A DNA stretch of 64,000 nucleotides from Wenzhouxiangella sp. XN201 (GTDB taxonomy: Bacteria > Pseudomonadota > Gammaproteobacteria > Xanthomonadales > Wenzhouxiangellaceae). The position numbers and the translations under genes are program-made. The notes beneath the pieces were generated by a model, which searched no databases, was not told the origin of the DNA, and saw only the letters and a program-made list of their open reading frames with translations. The stretch is taken from NCBI RefSeq assembly GCF_011008905.1, contig NZ_JAAIVI010000020.1:124001-188000 (forward strand), read 5' to 3'. Below are positions 8,786 to 18,123 of this stretch, piece after piece. Each line of letters begins with the position of its first letter. Positions within the stretch are counted from its first letter, which is position 1.

Positions 8786-11196
8786 CGATTGACTCGGCCG
8801 GCTCTTCGGCCATTGGCGACGACCAGCAGGCTTGATAGGGACATGCCGATGGCGGCCGCCCAGGGCGGGACGAAGCCGGTGGCGGCCAGGGGCAGGGCGG
8901 CCAGGTTGTAGGCGAAGGCCCAGGCGAGGTTCTGTCGGATCACGCCGACTACGCGCGGGCCCAGCTCGAAGGCGCGAGCGACGGCGTTCAGACTGTGGCC
9001 GGTCAACACCAGATCAGCCTGGGTTCGGGCGATGTCGGCACCTTCGGCCAGGGCCAGCGAGACGTCGGCGCCGGCCAGCACCGGCGCATCGTTGATGCCG
9101 TCACCGACCATGGCCACGCGCGCGCCTTCGGCCTGCAGCGCGCGCACCCATGCCAGCTTGTCGGCCGGCTGAAGATCGCCCTTGAATCGGTCGATGCCCA
9201 AGCGCTCGGCCATTTGAGCAACGTTTTCGGACCGGTCACCGGAGGCGAGCAGTACTTCGATGTTGCGGGCCTTCAGCTGCGCGACCAGGGCATCGACGCC
9301 CTCGCGTAGCGGGCTGTCGAGCCGGATCCACGCGAGAACATGGTCGCTGTCAGCCAGGGCGATCCACTGGCCCGGGCCGGGCGGGGTGAGTTCAAGGCCG
9401 GTGCGTTCGGCGATCCATGCGGGCTTGCCCAGCGCCAATGCCCGGTCGTCGATTTGGCCGCGCACTCCGGCGGCCATCACCGCCTCGGCCCGCTCGACCC
9501 GGCCACCGTCGTCATGGGTTTCGAAAGCGCTGGCCACCGGATGACGGCTGATACGCTCGAGTCTTGCGGCCAGGACCAGGATCTCGTCACGCGACAATCC
9601 GGCATCCTCGATGCGGACTTCGGCCACGCGCATCTGACCTTGTGTCAGCGTGCCGGTCTTGTCCAGCACCACGTGGGTGATTTTCGGCAGATTCTCGAGC
9701 ACTTCGCTGCCGCTGACGAGCATGCCGTGGCGGGCGAAGCCGCGCGATGCCGAGGCCAGCGCCGCCGGTGTGCCCAGGGCCAGGGCGCAGGGGCAGGAGA
9801 CCACCAGCAGCGAAATCACCACCGGCAGCACCCGGGAAGGGTCGACTTGCCACCACGCAATCGCCGTGACCGCCGCTCCGGTCAGCACGAAGGCCACGAA
9901 CCAGCCGGCCATGCGGTCGGCAACCTGGGCCAGGCGCGGCTTGTGGTCGCGGGCCTGTTCGAGCAGCTGCACGATGCCGGCCAGCACCGTCGACTGGCCG
10001 AGTTGGCCGACTTCGACTACCAATTGGCCGTCGCGCAACAGCGAGCCGGCCAGCACCGATTCGCCCGCGCCACGTCGCCGCGGGCTGGCCTCGCCCGACA
10101 GCAAGGATTCGTCGACCAGGGCCTGCCCCGAGACGATGCGGCTGTCGGCCGGCACGGTCTCGCCGGCACCGATCTGGACCCGATCGCCTGCTTCGAGTTC
10201 GATCAGCGAGACCGCCTCGGGAGTACCGTCCGCGGCCAGGCGGCGTGCGGCGGCCGGCAGCGAGCGCGCCAGGGCCGAGTGAACCGAACCGGCGCGTTGG
10301 CGCGTGACCAGCACGGCGTAGCGGCCCAGCAACAGAAAGAAGATGAACATCACCACGGAGTCGAAGTAGGCCTTGCCGGCGTCGAGCAGGGTGATGACGA
10401 TGCTGGCGGTCAATGCCAGCAGCATGGCCGCGGCCACGGGCACGTCCATCCCCATGCGTCTTTGCCGCAGCGTCCGCCAGGCGGATTGGTAGAAGATCCT
10501 GCCCGCATAGAGCGCGACCGGCACGGCCACGATCATGCTGATCACCTGAAAGAAGCGTTCGCTGGTCGGGTCGATGTCCTGAAAGGCGCCGATGTAGCCC
10601 GCCAGGGCGTAGCTCATGACCTGCATCATGCCGAGTCCCGCTACGACGATGGCCTTGAGCAGGCGGCGACGTTCAATGCGGTCGCGCTGCTCGCCGGCCT
10701 GCGGCGAGTCGAGGTGGGGGCGGTAGCCGAGTGCGGCCAGGCGAGCCGCCACTTCGCTCAGGGCCGTACGCTCGGGGTCGAAATGGACCCGGGCTCGCCC
10801 GTCGCCGATATCGACCTGGATTTCGGCCACGCCGTCGAGTTCGCCGAGGAAGCGTCGTATCAGCCAGGCACAGGCGGCGCAGTGGACGTTCTCGAGCACC
10901 AGGCTGATCACGGCCTGGCCGTCGCCGTCGATATGGGCGTAATGGCGCCGAATGGCGTCGCGATCCCAGGCACTGTAGTCGTCGATCCGCGCGGCAGCCT
11001 CGGGACGCTCGGGCAGGGCGTCGCGGAATTCGTAGTAGCGGTTCAGGCCGGCCTGATCGATCAGCGTGGCCACCGCAAGACAGCCGTGGCAGCACATCGG
11101 CCGTGGTTTTCCGGAGACCGTGGTCGTCAGGTCGGTGCCCGGCGGCACCGGTTCGCCGCAGTGCCAGCAGACTGTCGCCGCCGCCGCGCGGCTCAC
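8782..11196 (-). CDS. ccoI: Copper-transporting P1B-type ATPase of cbb3 assembly
   Basis: This 804-residue heavy-metal P-type ATPase exports copper across the inner membrane for the cbb3 oxidase. In order: a cysteine-rich N-terminal metal site (Cys10, Cys13, Cys35, Cys36, Cys39), a heavy-metal-associated domain with CAAC (Cys106, Cys109), the SCPCAL transmembrane metal site, the DKTGT phosphorylation site, an SRHPVA nucleotide-binding motif, and GDGINDAP. The GTG start at 11196 overlaps the ccoH stop (GTGA). A longer in-frame extension to 11334 only reads through ccoH in another frame and was rejected. Confidence 0.93.
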   Translation of the reverse strand: MSRAAAATVCWHCGEPVPPGTDLTTTVSGKPRPMCCHGCLAVATLIDQAGLNRYYEFRDALPERPEAAARIDDYSAWDRDAIRRHYAHIDGDGQAVISLVLENVHCAACAWLIRRFLGELDGVAEIQVDIGDGRARVHFDPERTALSEVAARLAALGYRPHLDSPQAGEQRDRIERRRLLKAIVVAGLGMMQVMSYALAGYIGAFQDIDPTSERFFQVISMIVAVPVALYAGRIFYQSAWRTLRQRRMGMDVPVAAAMLLALTASIVITLLDAGKAYFDSVVMFIFFLLLGRYAVLVTRQRAGSVHSALARSLPAAARRLAADGTPEAVSLIELEAGDRVQIGAGETVPADSRIVSGQALVDESLLSGEASPRRRGAGESVLAGSLLRDGQLVVEVGQLGQSTVLAGIVQLLEQARDHKPRLAQVADRMAGWFVAFVLTGAAVTAIAWWQVDPSRVLPVVISLLVVSCPCALALGTPAALASASRGFARHGMLVSGSEVLENLPKITHVVLDKTGTLTQGQMRVAEVRIEDAGLSRDEILVLAARLERISRHPVASAFETHDDGGRVERAEAVMAAGVRGQIDDRALALGKPAWIAERTGLELTPPGPGQWIALADSDHVLAWIRLDSPLREGVDALVAQLKARNIEVLLASGDRSENVAQMAERLGIDRFKGDLQPADKLAWVRALQAEGARVAMVGDGINDAPVLAGADVSLALAEGADIARTQADLVLTGHSLNAVARAFELGPRVVGVIRQNLAWAFAYNLAALPLAATGFVPPWAAAIGMSLSSLLVVANGRRAGRVNR

Positions 11197-11711
11197 AGTC
11201 GCTCCGGTTCGAGCCCGATCCGGCCGGCGACTTCGCCGGAGAAGCGACCGGCCAGCCACCAGGTCTGTTCGAGGTCGCTCAGGATGACGCGCGCCCGTTC
11301 GGGGGCCCGGAGCTCGCCCATGACGGCCTGCCATCGTCCGGCATCGACGCGCCGGGCCACGGCCGAGATATCGCGTTCGGTATTGGTGGGGTGCTCGAAG
11401 CGGAGCAGCAGCTGGTCGGGCAGTTGGTCGGGGCGGTGCGCGCTGAGCACGAGCTCGACCTGGTCGCCGTCGACCGACAGCCAGGCACTCAGTCCCAGGC
11501 TCAGCGCCCGGTCGGCACGATGGTGAGTGTCCACCAAGGCCTTGCCCAGGGGCTGGTAGTCGCCGGTGACCATCTGCGGTGCCCGCTTGAGCCCGATGAT
11601 CAGCACGCCGGTGCCCGAGGCCACGCCCATACTCAGGATGGCGAGGATGAACCAGACCCAGAATTCCCGGTACCAGGGCCGCACGATGGTGTCGTTCATG
11701 TTCGCCGCCAT
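11193..11711 (-). CDS. ccoH: FixH/CcoH family protein
   Basis: This 172-residue single-pass membrane protein has the FixH pattern: REFWVWFILAILSMGVASG as membrane helix, then a periplasmic domain. CcoH stabilises the cbb3 complex during assembly. The ATG at 11711 was chosen because GGAG lies 7 bases upstream; ATG 11699 (MNDT) is a weaker alternative. It starts only 4 bases after the ccoG stop and overlaps ccoI by 4 bases. Confidence 0.87.
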   Translation of the reverse strand: MAANMNDTIVRPWYREFWVWFILAILSMGVASGTGVLIIGLKRAPQMVTGDYQPLGKALVDTHHRADRALSLGLSAWLSVDGDQVELVLSAHRPDQLPDQLLLRFEHPTNTERDISAVARRVDAGRWQAVMGELRAPERARVILSDLEQTWWLAGRFSGEVAGRIGLEPERL

Positions 11712-11715
11712 GCCG

Positions 11716-13104
11716 TCACTCCAGTGCGCGCGCCGGGATGAAGAAGCGCGTCTCGGTTTCGTTGAGCCGCTGCCCCTCGGCATCGGTGGTGATGATGGTG
11801 ATCTCGTGCATGCCCGGTCGCGCCTGCTCGAGCGGCAGGCCGATGGTCATCGGCTGGTTGGCCACCTCGGAGGGTGCGACCACCACCGGTTCGGTCGGTT
11901 CGATGATCCGCAGGCCGCTCAAGCCCCGTACCTCGAGACTGACCGCCACATCCCGCTCGGTGCGATTGGTGAGTTTGAGCGAGTAAGGGTTTTCTATGAC
12001 GCTCTCGGTGACGCGGTGCAGGGCGGTGCGATCGCGCAACACGTCGACCAGCAAGGGGTCGCGGCCGGTAATGACAACGCCGACCAGGGTCGCAAGGATC
12101 AGTAGGGCAAACAGGTAGATGAAGATGCGCGGCCGGAGAATGCGGGTCGGCTTTCCGGCCATGGCGTTCTCGGTGGAATAGCGGATCAGGCCGCGCGGGT
12201 AGCCCATCTTGTCCATGACCTCGTCGCAGACGTCGATACAGGCAGCGCAGGCGATGCATTCGATCTGCAGGCCGTCGCGAATGTCGATGCCGGTGGGGCA
12301 GACCTGCACGCAGCCATAACAGTCGATGCAGTCACCCAGGCCCAGTTCGGCGCGGTCGGCCGACTTGCTGCGCGGCCCGCGTGGCTCGCCGCGGGCCTCG
12401 TCATAGGAAATGACCAGGGAATCGTCGTCGAACATGGCCGACTGGAAGCGCGCATAGGGGCACATGTACTTGCACACCTGCTCACGCAAGTAGCCGGCAT
12501 TGCCATAGGTCGCAAAGGCGTAGAAGAACAGCCAGAAAGTTTCCCAGCCGCCCAGGTTGAACTCGAACAGGCGCAAGCCGAGATCGCGGATCGGCACGAA
12601 GAAGCCGACGAAGGTGAAGCCGGTCCACAGCGCGAAAGTGATCCACAGGAACTGCTTGGCCGACTTGCGCGCGATCTTCTCCCGCGTCCAGGGCCCCTTG
12701 TCGAGCTTGATGCGCTTGTTGCGGCGGCCCTCGGTCACCCGCTCCATCCACAGGAAGACTTCGGTCCAGACCGTCTGTGGGCAGGCATAACCGCACCACA
12801 GGCGCCCGGCCAGGGCGGTGAAGAAGAACAGGCTCAGCGCTGCCATCGCCAGCAGCAGCGACAGAATGATCAGGTCCTGCGGCCACAGCGTCAGGCCGAG
12901 GATGTGGAACTGGCGATTGACCAGGTCGAACAGCACGATCTGGTGGCCGTTGAAGTTGATCCAGGGCAGCACGTAGTAAAGCCCCAGTAGAACCCAGGCG
13001 GCGATCACCCGCAGCCGGGCAAAGCGGCCCTTGATCTCGCGCGGGTAGACTTTTTCCTGCTTGACGTAGAGCGGAATGGTCTCGCCGGTGGGTGTCTGGT
13101 TCAT
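11716..13104 (-). CDS. ccoG: Cytochrome c oxidase accessory protein CcoG
   Basis: This 462-residue membrane iron-sulfur protein acts in copper delivery for cbb3 maturation; homologues reduce copper(II). The N-terminal membrane part contains the conserved WCGYACPQTVWTE segment. The two four-cysteine ferredoxin motifs are visible (CIDCYGCVQVCP and CIACAACIDVC). The C-terminal part has an immunoglobulin-like domain. The ATG at 13104 overlaps the stop of the upstream small membrane gene (ATGA); the longer open frame to 13323 only overlaps that gene in another frame. Confidence 0.93.
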   Translation of the reverse strand: MNQTPTGETIPLYVKQEKVYPREIKGRFARLRVIAAWVLLGLYYVLPWINFNGHQIVLFDLVNRQFHILGLTLWPQDLIILSLLLAMAALSLFFFTALAGRLWCGYACPQTVWTEVFLWMERVTEGRRNKRIKLDKGPWTREKIARKSAKQFLWITFALWTGFTFVGFFVPIRDLGLRLFEFNLGGWETFWLFFYAFATYGNAGYLREQVCKYMCPYARFQSAMFDDDSLVISYDEARGEPRGPRSKSADRAELGLGDCIDCYGCVQVCPTGIDIRDGLQIECIACAACIDVCDEVMDKMGYPRGLIRYSTENAMAGKPTRILRPRIFIYLFALLILATLVGVVITGRDPLLVDVLRDRTALHRVTESVIENPYSLKLTNRTERDVAVSLEVRGLSGLRIIEPTEPVVVAPSEVANQPMTIGLPLEQARPGMHEITIITTDAEGQRLNETETRFFIPARALE

Positions 13105-13391
13105 TGCGGTGGATTGCGATTGAAGCGGCTGGCCGGCCGTAGCAGCAGCCAGGTAAACAGGCTCGAGGCGGCGGTGGCGGCCCAGAACAGGAAAAAGCCG
13201 ATGGTGTAGCCCGCCATCCGGCTCAGTTCCAGTTCCGGGAAGGTGATGTCTCGGAGCTCCAGCGGGTCGATCAGTGCAAAGAACAGCATGGTCGCCACGC
13301 CGGCAGCAAAGAACGACGGCCACAGGATTGCGCCCAGGCGCTGGGCCAGGGGTCGTGGTGGCGGATCGGTTGGGCGATTACTCGTCGTCAT
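13101..13391 (-). CDS. Small membrane protein in the cco operon
   Basis: This 96-residue protein has two predicted membrane helices (around FFAAGVATMLFFALI and MAGYTIGFFLFWAATAASS). It lies between ccoP and ccoG, overlapping ccoP by 14 bases and ccoG by 4, so it is clearly part of the operon. I do not recognise a named family with certainty; similar small membrane proteins occur at this position in related genera. A role in cbb3 assembly is inferred from position only. It is not CcoQ, which is present separately. Confidence 0.75.
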   Translation of the reverse strand: MTTSNRPTDPPPRPLAQRLGAILWPSFFAAGVATMLFFALIDPLELRDITFPELELSRMAGYTIGFFLFWAATAASSLFTWLLLRPASRFNRNPPQ

Positions 13392-14286
13392 CCCGGCTCA
13401 GCCCGAGGACATAGGCGGCGACCAGCCGACTGCGAGCCTCTCCGATCAGCGGTTCCTGCGCCGGCATGATGCCATTGCGACCCTGGCGGATGGTCTCACG
13501 CAGGCTGTCGAGATCGCCGCCGTAGGTATAGATGCCGGCCGTCAGGTCGGGTGCGCCGAGATGGATGTTGCCGGTGCCTTCGGGGCCGTGGCAGGCGGCG
13601 CAATTCTGCTGGAACAGGCGCTCCCCGGCGGCCGCCATGGTGGCGTCGACCGACTTGCCGGCCAGCTTCTGCGCATAGGTGGCCACGCGGGTGACGCCCT
13701 GTTCGCCCAGCGCATCGCCCAGCGGCGGCATGACGGCCTGGCGTCCCGACTGGATCGACTCGAGCACGCGCTCGGGTGCGCCGCCCCAGATCCAGTGCTG
13801 ATCGGTGAGATTGGGATAACCTTCGGCGCCACGGGCATCCGACCCATGGCAGGTCGAACAGTTATGGGCGAAGATGTTGCGCCCCATGCGTTGCGCATCG
13901 GCGTCGTCGACCAGGGCCTCGAGGGGCTGCTCGGTCAATTCCGCGAAGCGTTCCTCGAAGGCGGCGGCGGCGCGCGCCATCTGTTCTTCGTACTGGCCTT
14001 CCTGGCTCCAGCCCAGCGTGCCTTCGAAGCGTCCGAGGCCGGGATAGAGCACCAGGTAGAGCAGCGACCAGATCACCGTGCCGTAGAACAGCCACAGCCA
14101 CCAGCGCGGCATCGGGTTGTTGTATTCGCGCAGGTCCTCGTCCCAGACGTGACCAGTGGTGTCGCCACCCTCGTCGTGCGGTTCGGCCTTGACCTGCGCC
14201 CGGCCGGTGACGATGAACAGCCACACCATGGCGGCGGTAAAGCCCAGGGTGATGAGGACCACGAACCAGTGCCAGAATGCGCTCAT
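13378..14286 (-). CDS. ccoP: cbb3-type cytochrome c oxidase subunit III (CcoP)
   Basis: This 302-residue membrane-anchored dihaem cytochrome c passes electrons to CcoN. It has an N-terminal membrane helix, the conserved DGIxE-like linker (VWDEDLREYNNPMPRWW), a second helix, and two haem-binding motifs, CSTCH and CAACH, each followed by a methionine-containing loop. The start is the ATG at 14286, overlapping the ccoQ stop (ATGA). The open frame extends further upstream only as antisense-like sequence. Confidence 0.95.
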   Translation of the reverse strand: MSAFWHWFVVLITLGFTAAMVWLFIVTGRAQVKAEPHDEGGDTTGHVWDEDLREYNNPMPRWWLWLFYGTVIWSLLYLVLYPGLGRFEGTLGWSQEGQYEEQMARAAAAFEERFAELTEQPLEALVDDADAQRMGRNIFAHNCSTCHGSDARGAEGYPNLTDQHWIWGGAPERVLESIQSGRQAVMPPLGDALGEQGVTRVATYAQKLAGKSVDATMAAAGERLFQQNCAACHGPEGTGNIHLGAPDLTAGIYTYGGDLDSLRETIRQGRNGIMPAQEPLIGEARSRLVAAYVLGLSRDDDE

Positions 14287-14441
14287 GATCGATGCTCCTT
14301 GTCCTGTTCGGTCTTGTCGTCCTCGTCGAGGGGCAGATTGGCCTGCTCGTCGAAGTCTTCCTTGCGCTTGATAACGAATACCCAGATGACGATGGCGACG
14401 AAGGCGAGCATGGCCAGTCCCGTGATGATGCCGCTGCTCAT
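14283..14441 (-). CDS. ccoQ: cbb3-type oxidase subunit CcoQ
   Basis: This small gene encodes 52 residues: one membrane helix ([19 protein letters not shown]) followed by a charged tail. CcoQ/FixQ stabilises the interaction of CcoP with the CcoNO core. It overlaps ccoO at its start and ccoP at its end by 4 bases each (ATGA), and lies in the canonical N-O-Q-P order. Confidence 0.92.
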   Translation of the reverse strand: MSSGIITGLAMLAFVAIVIWVFVIKRKEDFDEQANLPLDEDDKTEQDKEHRS

Positions 14442-15082
14442 GAGTCGTCTCCTCCAGCGCGAGGCGCAACGCGCTGACCGGTCCATTCCGTGCCCAGGCC
14501 CTGCAGGTAGGCGATGACGGCCTCCAGCTCGGTGCGGCCGGCAACGGCATCGGCCGCTTCCTCGATGTCCTCGTCGCTGTAGGGGTCGCCCAGGGTCTGG
14601 AGGACGCGCATGCGGGCCTGGATCTTGTCCGGATCGACGAAGCGTTCGGCCAGCCAGGGATAGGCCGGCATGTTTGATTCCGGCACCACGGCGCGCGGGT
14701 CGATCAGATGCAGCTCGTGCCAGTCGTCGCTGTAGCGGCCGCCGACGCGGGCCAGGTCGGGCCCGGTGCGTTTCGAGCCCCACTGGAAGGGCCGGTCGTA
14801 GACGAACTCGCCAGCCACCGAATAGTGGCCGTAGCGCTCGGTCTCGGAACGGAAGGGCCGGATCTGCTGACTGTGGCAGTTGTAACAGCCCTCCGACACG
14901 TAGACGTCGCGGCCGGCCAGTCTGAGCGGACTGTAAGGCTCGACGCCCTCGGACGGCTCGACCACGGTGGCCTTGAACATCAGGGGCACGATCTCGACCA
15001 GCCCGCCGAAGGAAATGGCAACCACGATCAGTACGGCCATCAGACCGGCGTGTTTCTCGATTTTGTCGTGCATGCTAGCCAT
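14438..15082 (-). CDS. ccoO: cbb3-type cytochrome c oxidase subunit II (CcoO)
   Basis: This 214-residue monohaem cytochrome c subunit has an N-terminal membrane anchor and the haem motif CYNCH followed by SQQIRPF, typical of CcoO. Its axial methionine is probably in SNMPAYPWL. It begins 20 bases after ccoN with a GGGAG sequence upstream. A second ATG lies three codons in (MASM). Confidence 0.95.
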   Translation of the reverse strand: MASMHDKIEKHAGLMAVLIVVAISFGGLVEIVPLMFKATVVEPSEGVEPYSPLRLAGRDVYVSEGCYNCHSQQIRPFRSETERYGHYSVAGEFVYDRPFQWGSKRTGPDLARVGGRYSDDWHELHLIDPRAVVPESNMPAYPWLAERFVDPDKIQARMRVLQTLGDPYSDEDIEEAADAVAGRTELEAVIAYLQGLGTEWTGQRVAPRAGGDDS

Positions 15083-15102
15083 GACTCATATCTCCCGTGC
15101 GA

Positions 15103-16533
15103 TCAGGCGTGAGCGGGTGCCTTGACCGGCACGTCCAGGTTGTCGCTAGTGCGCATCTGCCAGGTCTTCCAGACATTCCAGGCCATCATGAACATGCCCG
15201 ACAGGAACACCAGTCCGCCGAGCAGGCGCATCAGGTAATAGGGCTCGGTCATGCGCAGCACTTCGATGAAGGTATAGGTGAGCGTGCCGTCGTCATTGAA
15301 TGTGCGCCACATCAGGCCCTGCATCACACCGGCGATCCACATCGCCACGATGTAGAGCACGGTGCCGATGGTCGACACCCAGAAGTGCCATTCAACCAGC
15401 TTGGTCGAGTACATCTTCTCGACGCCGAACAGGCGCGGGAACAGCGAATAGAGCGCGCCGATGGAGATCATCGCAACCCAGCCCAGGGCGCCGGCATGAA
15501 CGTGGCCGATGGTCCAGTCGGTGTAGTGCGACAGGGCGTTGACCGTCTTGATCGACATCATCGGCCCCTCGAAGGTCGACATGCCGTAGAAGCTGAGCGC
15601 GACGATCATGAAGCGAAGGGTCGGGTCGGTCCGGAGTTTGTACCAGACCCCCGACAGGGTCATGATGCCGTTGATCATGCCGCCCCAGCTCGGCGCCAGC
15701 AGCATCACCGAGAACACCATACCGAGCGACTGCACCCAGTCGGGCAGCGAGGTGTAGTGCAGGTGATGCGGGCCGGCCCACATGTAGATGGCGATCAGCG
15801 ACCAGAAGTGCACGATCGACAGCCGGTACGAATATACGGGCCGTCCGGCCTGCTTGGGCACGAAGTAATACATCATGCCGAGGAAGCCGGCGGTGAGGAA
15901 GAAGCCGACGGCGTTGTGACCGTACCACCACTGCACCATGGCATCGACGGCGCCGGAATAGACCGGGTAGGAGTGCCACCAGTCGGTCGGTATGGCCAGG
16001 TTGTTGACGATGTGCAGCACGGCGATGGTCAGGATGTAGGCGCCGTAGAACCAGTTGGCCACGTAGATGTGGCGCACTTTGCGCTTGACCAGGGTGCCGA
16101 AGAAGACGATGGCGTAGGCGACCCAGACCAGGGCGACCAGCACCGACAGCGGCCAGGCCAGCTCGGCGTACTCCTTGCTCATGGTGAAGCCCATCGGCAG
16201 CGTGATGACCGCGCCGATGATCACCGCCTGCCAGCCCCAGAAGGTGAAGGCCGCCAGGCGGTCGGAAAACAGCCGCGCGTGGCAGGTGCGCTGAACCACG
16301 TAATAACTGGTTGCGAACAGGGCCGATCCGCCGAAGGCAAAAATCACGGCGTTGGTGTGCAGCGGACGCAGCCGGCCGTAGCTCAGCCAGGAAATGCCCC
16401 CGCCCAGTTCGGGCCAGATCAGCTGAGCGGCGATGAGCACGCCGACGAGCATGCCGACGATGCCCCAGAGCACGGTCGTCCAGGCGAACTGTCGGACCAC
16501 TCGGTCGTTGTAGGTGATCGATTGCGACATCAT
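15103..16533 (-). CDS. ccoN: cbb3-type cytochrome c oxidase subunit I (CcoN)
   Basis: This is the 476-residue catalytic subunit, containing haem b and the haem b3-CuB oxygen reduction centre in about 12 membrane helices. Recognisable segments include [18 protein letters not shown] with a CuB-ligand histidine, [14 protein letters not shown] with the following histidine pair, and HVHAGALGW near the haem ligands. It opens the cco operon; AGGAAG precedes a double ATG. An exact FNR consensus box lies about 74 bases upstream. Confidence 0.96.
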   Translation of the reverse strand: MMSQSITYNDRVVRQFAWTTVLWGIVGMLVGVLIAAQLIWPELGGGISWLSYGRLRPLHTNAVIFAFGGSALFATSYYVVQRTCHARLFSDRLAAFTFWGWQAVIIGAVITLPMGFTMSKEYAELAWPLSVLVALVWVAYAIVFFGTLVKRKVRHIYVANWFYGAYILTIAVLHIVNNLAIPTDWWHSYPVYSGAVDAMVQWWYGHNAVGFFLTAGFLGMMYYFVPKQAGRPVYSYRLSIVHFWSLIAIYMWAGPHHLHYTSLPDWVQSLGMVFSVMLLAPSWGGMINGIMTLSGVWYKLRTDPTLRFMIVALSFYGMSTFEGPMMSIKTVNALSHYTDWTIGHVHAGALGWVAMISIGALYSLFPRLFGVEKMYSTKLVEWHFWVSTIGTVLYIVAMWIAGVMQGLMWRTFNDDGTLTYTFIEVLRMTEPYYLMRLLGGLVFLSGMFMMAWNVWKTWQMRTSDNLDVPVKAPAHA

Positions 16534-16600
16534 GCTTCCTTGGTCGTTATGGGTACGGCGCCATCGGCGCGCATTATCGGCGCGGCCTGCGACAGCTTAC

Positions 16601-16614
16601 TTGATCAGGATCAA
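16601..16614 (-). promoter_or_regulatory. FNR/Anr box upstream of ccoN
   Basis: TTGATCAGGATCAA matches the FNR consensus TTGAT-N4-ATCAA at every defined position. It is about 74 bases upstream of the ccoN start and about 47 bases upstream of the divergent DUF2868 gene. FNR/Anr control of cbb3 operons is well established, so this is the likely oxygen switch for the whole cco cluster. Confidence 0.88.
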
Positions 16615-16653
16615 TCATTGCCGGTGCCCGGGTATGATTGGCGCCATGTTTGA

Positions 16654-18123
16654 ATGCATACTCACCGCCCCGTGAGCCGGATTCTTCTGGATGACTGGCT
16701 GCTGGTCGAAAGCATCCGCCACCGAGAGGAGCGTTCCGGCCGCCTGCCCGACGAGGCGGCGATGGCGGTTGGGCGCCGGCGTGGCGGATCGCTCGAACAG
16801 CGCCTGGTGGCGCGCTCGCGCGCCCTGCCGCCGGCAGCGTCGCTAAAGCGCGATATCCAGCGCCTGCTCGGCTTTTTCGGGGGGGCGGCCTACGGGCTGG
16901 CCTTTCTCGGTCTGGTCTCCGGGGTCGTCGCCGCTCGCTCGGTGATCGCCGATCGCCAGGTCGACGTACTGCTGGCCGCAGCCGCACTGCTGATCGTGCC
17001 AACGCTGATGCTGCTGGGCTGGCTGGTGCTGATGCTGGCCGGCTGGCGACAGTCCGGCTCGGGCAGCGCGCTCGGCGGGCTGGTGGCGGCCGGTCTGCGG
17101 CGGCTTGGGCCACGTCTGCTGGCTTCGCCGCAGGCGGGCGATCTGATGGCGGCCTTCGCCGGCGCGCTCGCCACGCCCTGGGGACGCTGGAAGCTCGGCG
17201 CCATCAGCCATGTGTTCTGGCTGGCGTATTCGGCTGCAGCCTGGGTCACGCTGATCGTGATTTTCAGCGTGGTTCAGTATGACCTGACCTGGGGCACAAC
17301 CTTGCTCAATGATGCCCGTGTGGTGCGCCTGGTCGAGGCGCTGGCGGCATGGCCGTCGCTACTGGGGCTCATGCCGCCGGCCGATCCGGCCTGGATCGTG
17401 GCAGGCCGTGAGGGTGCCGGGGAGCTGGCGGCGCGCGCCGAGTGGTCGCGTTTCCTGCTGGCCATGATCGTCGCCTACTCCCTGCTGCCGCGCCTGCTGG
17501 CCTGGTTTATCTGCACAGCCCTGGCATGGCATTCGGCCCGGCGCCTGCCGCTGGAGACCACCCATCCCGGGCACCTGCGCCTGGCCGCTGAACTGATGGC
17601 CGACGAGCGCGTGCCGGAGCCGTCGGGCCCGCCCGTTCCGGACAGTCCTTCCAGGCCGCGCCGCAGTCGCCGGCCTGATGCCGGCGCTGGTCTGATCGTG
17701 GCGATCGAGCTCGAAGACGCACCCGGCAACCTGGCCGACCTGGTGCCCGGCGTCGAGTTGCTCGATCTGGGCCGCGCCGACGACCGTGCGGGTCGCCGGG
17801 CTGCCCTGGCCTCGGCCGGGCGCCTGAGTCGTCCGGCCTCGGCCGTGCTTGCGGTCTGCTCGATGTTGCGCACCCCCGATGCGGGCACGGGCGGTTTTCT
17901 CGAACGCCTGGCCGATGCCGCCGATGCGCCGTTGTGGCTGGTGCTCGACGAGGGCGGGAAACTGAAGGCGCGCGGCGGACCGCTGGCCGAGCGCCGGGCC
18001 GACTGGGAAGCGCTGGCCGGGCGTATCGGAGCGGCCGTGATCGTGCTCGATCTGGATGCGCCCGAGGCTGGCGCGGTGGCGGAGCTGCACCGGGCTATCA
18101 GTGAAGAGGAGAATTCGTCGTGA
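16654..18123 (+). CDS. DUF2868 membrane protein
   Basis: This 489-residue protein begins with a short soluble region (LLDDWLLVESIRHREE), then two membrane helices (about residues 72-135), a further pair around residues 190-215, and another near residue 280, matching the DUF2868 family. The C-terminal third is soluble. No enzymatic function is established for DUF2868. It overlaps the next gene by 4 bases (GTGA); DUF2868 next to a DUF3482 GTPase is a conserved pairing, which suggests they work together at the inner membrane. The start is uncertain; a GTG at 16672 is an alternative. Confidence 0.8.
   Translation: MHTHRPVSRILLDDWLLVESIRHREERSGRLPDEAAMAVGRRRGGSLEQRLVARSRALPPAASLKRDIQRLLGFFGGAAYGLAFLGLVSGVVAARSVIADRQVDVLLAAAALLIVPTLMLLGWLVLMLAGWRQSGSGSALGGLVAAGLRRLGPRLLASPQAGDLMAAFAGALATPWGRWKLGAISHVFWLAYSAAAWVTLIVIFSVVQYDLTWGTTLLNDARVVRLVEALAAWPSLLGLMPPADPAWIVAGREGAGELAARAEWSRFLLAMIVAYSLLPRLLAWFICTALAWHSARRLPLETTHPGHLRLAAELMADERVPEPSGPPVPDSPSRPRRSRRPDAGAGLIVAIELEDAPGNLADLVPGVELLDLGRADDRAGRRAALASAGRLSRPASAVLAVCSMLRTPDAGTGGFLERLADAADAPLWLVLDEGGKLKARGGPLAERRADWEALAGRIGAAVIVLDLDAPEAGAVAELHRAISEEENSS

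Noticed and set aside
11196-11216. A tRNA T-arm-like GGTTCGAGCCCGATCC string
   Set aside because: It lies within the ccoH coding region and no acceptor or anticodon arms can be formed around it.
9340-11526. A 728-codon open frame on the plus strand
   Set aside because: It runs antisense to ccoI and ccoH, has a composition typical of reverse-strand reading of GC-rich genes and shows no family motif; ccoI is unmistakable.
15097-16653. A 518-codon open frame on the plus strand, rich in histidine and glutamine
   Set aside because: It is the antisense of ccoN; membrane genes give such histidine-rich shadows.
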